Shown here: one piece after another, positions 1 through 5,538 of the stretch
Numbering within the stretch: the stretch's first letter is position 1
How the letters are laid out: every line of letters begins with the position of its first letter
NCBI GenBank assembly: GCA_027053375.1
Contig: JALUJC010000045.1
Location: forward strand, 1-5,538
Source of the DNA: Caldifarciminota bacterium
Lineage (GTDB): Bacteria; Hydrothermota; Hydrothermia; S141-80
DNA: 5,538 nt
Reading direction: 5' to 3'
Made by a program: the position numbers and the translations under genes
Notes under the pieces: generated by a model
What the model saw: only the letters and a program-made list of their open reading frames with translations
Told to the model about the DNA's origin: nothing
Database searches by the model: none

Positions 1-600
1 GTCATGCGGCGGCTGGAAACCCTGCTGGGCGGGGATCGGGAGATCCCTTCCCTTCCTCTTCCCTTTCTTGCGGTGGCCACCGATCTGCGTACCGGCAAAG
101 CGGTGGTGTTGCGCACGGGATCCCTGCTTCGGGCCATTCGTGCATCCATTGCCATTCCGGGGATTTTCACACCTGTGGAACAGGACGGGACCCTTCTGGT
201 GGACGGTGGACTGGTGGAACCCATTCCGCTGCGATCGGCGCGGGAGGCTTTTGGGGGCCCTGTTCTGGCCGTCAGTGTGCTGACACCCACCAGCCGGCAG
301 ACCCACGTTCGCCCCCATGTCCTGGATGTGCTCAACCACAGCCTGTATATCATGCAGCGGCGCATTGTGGAAGCCACCGTGCTGGAAAGTCCCCCGGAGG
401 CATTGCTGTTTATGGAGGAAACCACACGCTATTCCACCGCGCAGTTTGACCGTGCCAGAGAACTTGCCGATCTGGGGTACCGGTGGATGATGGATCGGAA
501 AGAAGCCCTGTTGCGTTTGCGTGAGGGCCCGCATCCCGGAACCTTTCTGGAAGCCCTCCAGCAGATTCGGGACAAGTTTCTGGAGTGGCTGCAGCGATGA
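1..600 (+). CDS. Patatin-like phospholipase (RssA/NTE type), C-terminal part, 5' truncated
   Basis: This is the C-terminal part of a patatin-family serine acyl hydrolase, expected to cleave acyl esters of phospholipids with a Ser-Asp dyad. The frame is open at base 1, so the Met at base 4 is not taken as the start. Counting from that Met, ATDLRTGKAVV (25-35), the RASIAIPGIFTPV block (46-58) and DGTLLVDGGLVEPIP (61-75) are the conserved second half of the fold. Asp67 of the DGG motif (bases 202-210) is the expected catalytic aspartate. The oxyanion-hole glycines and the GxSxG nucleophile must lie upstream, so activity cannot be judged here. About 100 residues after the core are mainly helical; no outer-membrane beta-barrel of the PlpD type follows. 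The stop overlaps the start of the next gene (ATGA, 597-600), implying co-translation with the repeat protein. Family call is firm; substrate and location are unknown. Confidence 0.9.
   Translation, partial: VMRRLETLLGGDREIPSLPLPFLAVATDLRTGKAVVLRTGSLLRAIRASIAIPGIFTPVEQDGTLLVDGGLVEPIPLRSAREAFGGPVLAVSVLTPTSRQTHVRPHVLDVLNHSLYIMQRRIVEATVLESPPEALLFMEETTRYSTAQFDRARELADLGYRWMMDRKEALLRLREGPHPGTFLEALQQIRDKFLEWLQR
582..585 (+). promoter_or_regulatory. Probable ribosome binding site (GGAG) for the repeat-protein gene
   Basis: GGAG lies inside the end of the patatin gene, 11 bases before the ATG at 597. It supports the ATG over the in-frame GTG at 585, which would overlap this motif. The ATG also forms an ATGA overlap with the patatin stop, so re-initiation by terminating ribosomes is likely to help. 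Confidence 0.5.
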
Positions 601-3236
601 CCCCCTGGGTGCTGTTGCTCCTTCTTGCCCCGTTCTGGTCCCCCCGGGATTCCATCCTGCTGGATTCCTTTCTGATTCATGGTGCCGGTTTCCCTCCCCG
701 GGTGTTGCAGGGCCCACGGTGGTGGGACCCGGATTCCTTTTCGCTCCCCCTGGTACGAAAAGTTGTGGAAGACCCTGCCTCCGGTCTGCGCACACTGGAT
801 CACCTCCTGCAGAACGAGCATCCCTTCCATTCCTGGGTGCGTGCTTTTCTCGGGCGCCCCCGGAAGGAACACTGGCGATTGCAGGAACCGGAGCGCTCCC
901 CGGATGTTCCCCTGATGGTTTATGCGATGGGAAGCCGGTGTGATGCGTGGCTGCAGCGAATCCAGCGTTGGATTCCGGACCCTGGCGTCCGGGATTCCCT
1001 TCTGGCGGCCGCACCGGCATGGTTTCTAGATGAGGATGCACCGGGGCGTTCCGACCTCTGGGGGGTTCTCAACCGGGAACGTGGCATGACATGGACACCC
1101 GGGGACACCCTGACGGACACCACGTTGCTGCGTCTTTCCAGAAGGGTTCCGGTGAAAGAGGTGGCGGAACTGGCTCTGGAGGTGGATTCCACGTTGATGC
1201 GGATGATGCGTCGTCTCCGGACCGCAGTGGGGCGGATCCCCATGGGACAGTACCACGTGGGGCGTTGCCGGATTCTTGTGGGAAGCTGGGAGGACGATCG
1301 TTACACCTCCAGCGACACCTTCCACCTGCTGATTGAGCCCGGAGGCAACGATCGGTATGAAGATGTCCCCCGGGGAATTCGAACCCTCCAGGTGGTGCTG
1401 GATCTCGGGGGCAATGACGTCTACTGGAGCAGGCAGGTGGGCGCACCGGCCGGGGCTGTGCAGGGGCTTGCCTGGATCGTGGATGATGCGGGACAGGATG
1501 TCTATGCAGGGGGAGATCTCTCCCTGGGAGCTGCGGTGATGGGTGCAGCGGGTATCCGGGATCTTGCCGGGGATGACGTGTACCGCGGGGGAACCCTGAC
1601 GGAAGGGGCCGCATTCTGGGGGGTGGCCCTCCTGGAAGATGCGGGGGAGGGTCGGGATGTGTACGATGGCGAGGAGCTTGCACAGGCAGTGGCCGGGGTG
1701 CAGGCTGTGGCGGTGCTCCATGACGGAGGAGGCGCCGATGTGTATCAGGTGGGCGGGGTGTATGCACACCATCCTTTACAACCCGATTTTACCCGTTCCC
1801 TGGGACAGGGATTCGCGACCGGCATTCGGCCCTATGCCGGGGGAGGCGCGGCGCTGCTGCTGGACGAGGGAGGCAACGACCTGTACCGGGCGGAGATCTA
1901 CGGGCAGGGTGTGGCCTACTGGAAGGCCCTGGGGGTGCTGGTGGACCGCGGAGGCAATGACCGCTACCTCACCACCCAGTACGGGCAGGGTGCGGGCATC
2001 CATCTGGCGGCCGGGATTCTGGTGGATGAGGCGGGGCGGGATGTGCATCTCTCGAGATTCGGCCCTGCACTTGGAGAGGGGCATGACCTCTCCTTTGGTT
2101 TGCTGCTGGATCGTCAGGGGGATGATCTTTACCGGGTCTCGGGTGGGCTTGGGGTTGGATTGACCAATTCTGTGGGGATTTTTATGGATCTGCGGGGAAA
2201 CGACGCCTATCAGGTGGTGGAACCCCTTGGACTTGGAGATGCAAATGTGGCCCGGGAGATGGGAGGGATCGGGATTTTCCTGGATCTTTCCGGCAGGGAT
2301 CGCTATGCCTCCGATACGTCCCATGTGGGGAACGCCCGAGCCTGGAGCCGTGGAGAGATTGGCATGGGCTGGGATGTGCTGATGCTTCCCGATACGCAAC
2401 CCACCATCCCACCCGACACCCATGACCTGTCTTTTTTGAAAACCACCAGGGATCTGGATACCCTCTACCGGGTGGCGAGGGCGTGGGGCGTGGGGTCCAA
2501 TCGGATCCGTGTCCGTGCAGCGAGAAAGCGCCTTGCAGAACTTGGAGATCGCGCTTTTTCTTTCCTGTTTCCGGACAAACTGCGGGATCCCTATCCCCTG
2601 AATTACCGGCTGCTCAAAGCTGTGGTCCGGGCAAAACCGGATGAGGTGCGTCCCTATCTATATCAGGCGCTTTCCCTCCCGGAAGACACCGTACGGGCCA
2701 TGGCTGTCCGGTTGCTTGCGGAAATTCAGGATACCACACTCCCGGAATCCCTGATCCAGGGGTTCAGCCGTCTTCACGGGAGCTTTGTGCGCCGCCTGTG
2801 GTTGCGGGCAGCGGCTTCTTATTCAGACACTTCATTGATGCAGCTCTATCGCTGGACCGCCCGGGATTCTTCTGCGGTGATTCGGGCGTATACGGCGCGG
2901 GCACTGGGGAAGCTTGTGCAGCATGAAGAAGCCCGGACGCTCCTGTTTCAGATGATGGAAGATTCTGTCTATCTGGTGGCCAGTGCTGCCGCCCATGCCC
3001 TCTCTGCATGGGAGGATCTGTCGCCCCGAACCGGTCTGGATCAGCTGGCCCGCTGTCAGGGATCCGGATGTGTGCTCTGGGTCCGGTTGCTGCTGAAACA
3101 TCTGGCCCATCATCCCGATCGCTGGGGGTGGCAGGATCGCCTGGATTTTCGGCGCTGGCTTATCCTGAACCCTGCCTATCAACGCTGGGTCCACACCCAC
3201 CCTTCAGCCCGCCGCGTGCTTCCTGACCTTCCATGA
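597..3236 (+). CDS. Large probably exported protein with DxxGxDxY repeats and HEAT-like C-terminal region
   Basis: Function not recognised; 879 residues from the ATG at 597. Residues 1-15 (MTPWVLLLLLAPFWS) look like an export signal, but there is no Lys/Arg before the hydrophobic core and Pro follows the likely end, so the cleavage site is unclear. Residues 20-225 are mostly helical with no recognised domain. Residues 249-570 hold about twelve repeats ending in G-x-D-x-Y, usually 26-28 residues apart, with glycine/alanine-rich stretches and a hydrophobic strand before each; this suggests a beta-solenoid, perhaps metal-binding through its aspartates. Residues 635-810 form amphipathic helix pairs like HEAT/Armadillo repeats, for example around 698-711 and 761-773. 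Two cysteines sit close together at 820 and 825. The gene overlaps the patatin and MFS genes by ATGA at each end. An in-frame GTG at 585 would add four residues. Repeats of this kind resemble those in uncharacterised secreted proteins of environmental bacteria (recollection, not searched). A structural or binding role is more likely than catalysis. Confidence 0.85.
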   Translation: MTPWVLLLLLAPFWSPRDSILLDSFLIHGAGFPPRVLQGPRWWDPDSFSLPLVRKVVEDPASGLRTLDHLLQNEHPFHSWVRAFLGRPRKEHWRLQEPERSPDVPLMVYAMGSRCDAWLQRIQRWIPDPGVRDSLLAAAPAWFLDEDAPGRSDLWGVLNRERGMTWTPGDTLTDTTLLRLSRRVPVKEVAELALEVDSTLMRMMRRLRTAVGRIPMGQYHVGRCRILVGSWEDDRYTSSDTFHLLIEPGGNDRYEDVPRGIRTLQVVLDLGGNDVYWSRQVGAPAGAVQGLAWIVDDAGQDVYAGGDLSLGAAVMGAAGIRDLAGDDVYRGGTLTEGAAFWGVALLEDAGEGRDVYDGEELAQAVAGVQAVAVLHDGGGADVYQVGGVYAHHPLQPDFTRSLGQGFATGIRPYAGGGAALLLDEGGNDLYRAEIYGQGVAYWKALGVLVDRGGNDRYLTTQYGQGAGIHLAAGILVDEAGRDVHLSRFGPALGEGHDLSFGLLLDRQGDDLYRVSGGLGVGLTNSVGIFMDLRGNDAYQVVEPLGLGDANVAREMGGIGIFLDLSGRDRYASDTSHVGNARAWSRGEIGMGWDVLMLPDTQPTIPPDTHDLSFLKTTRDLDTLYRVARAWGVGSNRIRVRAARKRLAELGDRAFSFLFPDKLRDPYPLNYRLLKAVVRAKPDEVRPYLYQALSLPEDTVRAMAVRLLAEIQDTTLPESLIQGFSRLHGSFVRRLWLRAAASYSDTSLMQLYRWTARDSSAVIRAYTARALGKLVQHEEARTLLFQMMEDSVYLVASAAAHALSAWEDLSPRTGLDQLARCQGSGCVLWVRLLLKHLAHHPDRWGWQDRLDFRRWLILNPAYQRWVHTHPSARRVLPDLP
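1341..2306 (+). repeat. Protein-level tandem repeat: about 12 units of D-x-x-G-x-D-x-Y, period ~27 residues
   Basis: Counting from the ATG at 597, the aspartates of the D-x-Y ends are at residues 252, 274, 301, 327, 354, 381, 428, 455, 482, 510, 536 and 568. Spacings are 22, 27, 26, 27, 27, 47, 27, 27, 28, 26 and 32. Typical ends are GGNDRY, GGNDVY, AGDDVY, GGNDLY, QGDDLY and RGNDAY. Another Asp usually lies three to five residues before the motif, after a hydrophobic strand. Unit 9 has His in place of Tyr (RDVH, 481-484). A degenerate WEDDRY at 231-236 may cap the N-terminal side. The 47-residue gap contains an insertion near residues 387-401. The regular period suggests one solenoid turn per unit; this is inferred from spacing, not from a known structure. 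Confidence 0.85.
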
Positions 3237-4456
3237 AACGTTCGGTTCGGCGGGATTTCAGCCTGTTCTGGATCGGACAGTTTGTCTCCACGGCGGGCGA
3301 TCACATGTTCTATACCCTCCTGGTGTTTCTGGTTCTCATGGTGGAACGCACCCATGCCGGCACCAAAGCGGGGCTGGTCAGTTTTCTGGAAACCCTGCCG
3401 TTTCTTTTACTGGGCCCTTTTGCGGGTGCACTTGTGGATCGCTATCCCCGGCGCGCAGTGATGATCTTTTCAGATCTGGCGCGCATGGCGGTGTTGCTCG
3501 GGTACTGGTGGCTGTATGCGGAAAAGGGATTGTTCTGGTGGACCATCGGTGCCCTTGCATTCCTGCACACAGCCTTCAGCACGCTGTTCCTTCCTGCCCG
3601 GGATGCCTTTCTTCCGCTTCTTGCGGAGGGATGGCTGTTTCGGGCCAATGCTCTGCTCCAGAGTTCCACACAGATGGCCATGGTGGTGGGTGCCTTTGTG
3701 GCGGGTGCACTGGTGGGAAGGCAGAACACACCGGTACAGATTCTCCGTGTCCTGACGGTGGATGCCGCCACCTTCATGGTCTCCGCACTCACCCTGTGGA
3801 TGATCCGCGTGCGGGAGCGGCCACACCCCATCCAGCGTTCGGTATGGAAGGAAAGTGTGGAGGGGTTCCGCTATGTGAAGGGAGATCCCTTTCTCCGAAG
3901 GTTGCTGGCACTCACAGCGCTGGATAACCTGTGGATTATGGGGCCCGCGATTGTGGGAGCCAATCTGCTGGTTCAGCGGGTGTATGGTCTGGGTGCCTCC
4001 CACCTTGCGTATTTTCAGGGGATGATGGGGGTGGGATGGCTGGCGGGAACCCTGGTGCTGGCGCGCTGGCCACTGATGCGTCCCTGGAAACTGCTGGTCT
4101 GGGGAATCTTTCTGGACGGCGCCACCTATCTTCCCTTTCTCTGGATCCGCCAGTATCCTCTCGCCCTGCTTGCGATTTTGATCCACGGTTTCTTTATTCC
4201 CTGGATTACCGTGGCGCGAACCACCATGGTGCAGACGGTGGTGCCGGAGGACTATCGGGGAAGGGTGTTTTCTTTTGTTCATCTGACGGTTCTAGGATTT
4301 ACCTCGCTTTCTTCCTTTCTTACCGGAGTTCTGGGGGACAACCTTCCTGTCCCCATGGTGTTTTTCCTTCCCGGAGTGCTCGGTGCGCTCTCGGGTGTTC
4401 TGGGTGCACTGTGGTTGCCGGATCCCCTGACCAGGACTCAGAAACAGTCCGGGTAG
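3233..4456 (+). CDS. MFS transporter, MFS_3/EntS-like efflux type
   Basis: A 407-residue inner-membrane permease of the major facilitator superfamily, expected to use the proton gradient to export a small molecule; the substrate cannot be read from sequence. About twelve hydrophobic segments are visible, roughly at residues 10-36, 44-68, 75-96, 100-120, 143-163, 170-192, 222-247, 258-278, 284-305, 308-328, 346-368 and 373-395. The loop after helix 2, GPFAGALVDRYPRR (61-74), matches MFS motif A. PARDAFLPLL (121-130) with RANALLQSS (137-145), and VPEDYRGRVFS (337-347) in the C-terminal half, are typical of the EntS/MFS_3 branch. Length is normal and the gene looks intact. The start ATG overlaps the previous stop (ATGA, 3233-3236), and no Shine-Dalgarno-like sequence is visible in the 20 bases before it, so translation probably depends on coupling. 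The 3' end overlaps the convergent yraN gene by 19 bases. Confidence 0.93.
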   Translation: MKRSVRRDFSLFWIGQFVSTAGDHMFYTLLVFLVLMVERTHAGTKAGLVSFLETLPFLLLGPFAGALVDRYPRRAVMIFSDLARMAVLLGYWWLYAEKGLFWWTIGALAFLHTAFSTLFLPARDAFLPLLAEGWLFRANALLQSSTQMAMVVGAFVAGALVGRQNTPVQILRVLTVDAATFMVSALTLWMIRVRERPHPIQRSVWKESVEGFRYVKGDPFLRRLLALTALDNLWIMGPAIVGANLLVQRVYGLGASHLAYFQGMMGVGWLAGTLVLARWPLMRPWKLLVWGIFLDGATYLPFLWIRQYPLALLAILIHGFFIPWITVARTTMVQTVVPEDYRGRVFSFVHLTVLGFTSLSSFLTGVLGDNLPVPMVFFLPGVLGALSGVLGALWLPDPLTRTQKQSG

Positions 4457-4800
4457 TGTTCCAGCCGGGGCGGCTCTTCCCAGATCACCGCCACCGCATC
4501 CCACCGCACAGGAAGGGACTGAAGGGCTGGATGTCTGAGAAGATAGGCGGATGCTGCGCGCTGGAGCCTCTGCAGCTTCCCGGGCAGAAGGGTTTCCAGC
4601 GGATGAAAACCGGCCGCCTTCCCCAGGCTCCGGACCTCCACAAACACCAGGGTACGGCGGTCAGGTGTGAGCATGACCAGGTCCAGTTCACCGAAGGGAT
4701 ACCGCACATTCTGGTCCAGGAGGTGGTACCCCTGTTCCTCAAGAAACGCGCGGGCCATGGTTTCCGCCCGGTTCCCTCTGCGCATTCGGAAGGTGCTCAC
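4438..4800 (-). CDS. yraN: YraN / UPF0102 family protein (predicted endonuclease-like fold)
   Basis: A 120-residue protein with the full UPF0102 pattern and normal length. GNRAE (9-13) opens the domain, GELDL (37-41) supplies Asp40, FVEVRS (53-58) supplies Glu55 and Arg57, Lys75 lies in the helix that follows, and RWD (99-101) fits the family's late R-[FW]-D motif. The D...E-x-[KR] arrangement resembles the PD-(D/E)xK nuclease/Holliday-junction resolvase fold. Arg in the third position is also found in family members such as E. coli YraN, so it is not read as damage. The cellular function of the family is not settled. The GTG start at 4800 is chosen because it overlaps the stop of the upstream GWxTD gene (GTGA), has GGGAG eight bases ahead, and keeps the usual N-terminus; an ATG five codons downstream (4785) is the alternative. 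The 3' end overlaps the convergent MFS gene. Confidence 0.93.
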   Translation of the reverse strand: MSTFRMRRGNRAETMARAFLEEQGYHLLDQNVRYPFGELDLVMLTPDRRTLVFVEVRSLGKAAGFHPLETLLPGKLQRLQRAASAYLLRHPALQSLPVRWDAVAVIWEEPPRLEHYPDCF

Positions 4801-5538
4801 AGTGGGAACTCCCGCACCAGTTCGTAGACGCCCAGCCCGTAGGGATCCTCAAACTGGAAGGCACGCCCCAGGTCCCGGTAGATCCAGATCTCATAGTTCC
4901 CGCCTGTGGAGAGCTCCCCACGCTCCACGCCATCCGGAGGACCGTACTGTAGATAGACCTTCCCCCGGTCTGTGCGATATCCCGGGGTGCTTCCTTCGCG
5001 GAAGTGCTGCTGTACATAACGCAGGCGTTCCTGCACCTGAAGGAAAAACTCATTCTCCGGGGTGGAGGGAAGGGGATCTTTCTGTTTCCACAGGGCATGC
5101 CAGGCAGAATCCTGGCGTTCGGGAGGGGTGTTCATAAACGCCTGTACGCTACGTGCGGGAAAGAACAGGGAAAGGAATGCGCGAAGGTCTTCCCGTGTCT
5201 CTCTGGACATGTGGCTCCACCCCCACTGGAGGATATCCACCCGGCCTGCGCGCCCCTTTCGATCCCGTGGACGCAGGCGCAGGGTAAGCGTTCCCGCATC
5301 CGACGGGACCCGAAGATGGAGGGTATCCCGCGGGTGGATCAGCGAAAGGGTATCCAGCACCTTCCACTCCCCGAAATGGTGAATTTCCCACTGGACCGGA
5401 AACGGATAGGTACGCCCCCGGCTCCAGACCTCCACCGTGATCGTATCACCAGGAAAGCGGGGGTTCCCACGGCCTTCGGGGGAAAGGGGAATGGGGTCGC
5501 CCACCACCACGGAGGTATGGGGGGACCAGCCCGGACGC
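4797..5538 (-). CDS. GWxTD-domain protein, C-terminal part, 5' truncated
   Basis: The minus-strand frame stays open to base 5538, so the gene begins beyond the right edge; about 246 residues are visible. The first ~100 are rich in predicted beta strands and look like an Ig-like sandwich (TITVEVWSRGRTYPF; then LTLRLRPRDRKG). The rest matches the GWxTD domain: AWHALWKQKDPLPSTPENE (WxxxDPxPxTPxNE pattern), a helix of aromatic and charged residues, then GYRTDRGKVYLQYGPPD (GYRTD at 4968-4982), NYEIWIYRD, FQFEDPYGLGVYELV and the stop. These positions are strongly conserved in the family; here Tyr replaces the Trp for which it is named. GWxTD proteins are usually exported and are common in Bacteroidota-related and Acidobacteriota-type genomes; their biochemical role is unknown. 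The three consecutive GTG codons at 5502-5510 are not taken as a start, because no ribosome binding site precedes them and similarity-type sequence continues upstream. The stop overlaps the yraN start. Confidence 0.88.
   Translation of the reverse strand, partial: RPGWSPHTSVVVGDPIPLSPEGRGNPRFPGDTITVEVWSRGRTYPFPVQWEIHHFGEWKVLDTLSLIHPRDTLHLRVPSDAGTLTLRLRPRDRKGRAGRVDILQWGWSHMSRETREDLRAFLSLFFPARSVQAFMNTPPERQDSAWHALWKQKDPLPSTPENEFFLQVQERLRYVQQHFREGSTPGYRTDRGKVYLQYGPPDGVERGELSTGGNYEIWIYRDLGRAFQFEDPYGLGVYELVREFPL
4809..4813 (-). promoter_or_regulatory. Ribosome binding site (GGGAG) for yraN
   Basis: On the minus strand GGGAG occurs eight bases before the GTG at 4800, inside the end of the GWxTD gene. 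This good spacing supports the GTG as the true start of yraN rather than the ATG at 4785. Confidence 0.65.

Noticed and set aside
1026..1772. Long antisense open frames opposite the repeat protein (248 and 232 codons)
   Set aside because: Low-complexity Pro/His/Arg-rich translations, no recognisable domain or ribosome binding site, and they lie opposite a clear coding gene in GC-rich DNA; they mirror the repeat codons.
1341..2306. Classical RTX (hemolysin-type calcium-binding) repeats
   Set aside because: The GGNDxY turns are similar, but the period is about 27 residues rather than 9 and the GGxGxD nonapeptide pattern is not repeated in tandem.
3470..4282. 270-codon antisense open frame opposite the MFS gene
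   Set aside because: The translation is hydrophilic and compositionally odd, as expected for the complement of membrane-protein codons, and matches no family I know.
4434..4450. Inverted repeat GGACT / AGTCC with a 7-base loop in the convergent overlap, considered as a bidirectional terminator
   Set aside because: The stem is only five base pairs and no T run follows on either strand, so an intrinsic terminator is not supported.
3931..4827. 298-codon plus-strand frame spanning the MFS end and the yraN gene
   Set aside because: It is in a shifted frame over the MFS gene and then antisense to yraN; both of those have strong family motifs, and this frame has none.
5502..5510. GTGGTGGTG on the minus strand as the start of the GWxTD gene
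   Set aside because: The frame remains open to the window edge, no Shine-Dalgarno sequence lies before it, and the visible part lacks the signal peptide expected at a true N-terminus.

Overview
The window is bacterial, gene-dense and GC-rich (roughly 60% by eye). It holds five protein-coding genes and essentially no intergenic space. No rRNA, tRNA, CRISPR array, insertion sequence or phage gene was seen. The mix of a GWxTD-domain protein, a stand-alone patatin lipase, a YraN protein and a large exported protein with DxxGxDxY repeats and a HEAT-like tail suggests a Gram-negative lineage near the FCB group, Gemmatimonadota, Acidobacteriota or a related candidate phylum. This is inference from gene content; there is no phylogenetic marker here.

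Plus strand, bases 1-4456: three genes read as one tightly coupled operon. First is the C-terminal part of a patatin-like phospholipase, whose start lies left of the window. Second is an 879-residue, probably exported protein with about twelve copies of a ~27-residue repeat followed by an alpha-helical HEAT-like region. Third is a 12-helix MFS efflux-type permease. Both junctions are ATGA stop/start overlaps, so the three proteins are probably made together.

Minus strand, bases 5538-4438: two genes run towards the first group. The C-terminal part of a GWxTD-domain protein (its start lies right of the window) is followed through a GTGA overlap by a yraN (UPF0102) gene. The permease and yraN genes converge and overlap tail to tail by 19 bases.

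The least explained element is the repeat protein. Its repeats recall RTX-type GGxGxD motifs but have a period three times longer, and its coupling to a lipase and a permease hints at an envelope role. No function can be assigned from sequence alone. No promoter is visible in the window; both operons must start outside it.
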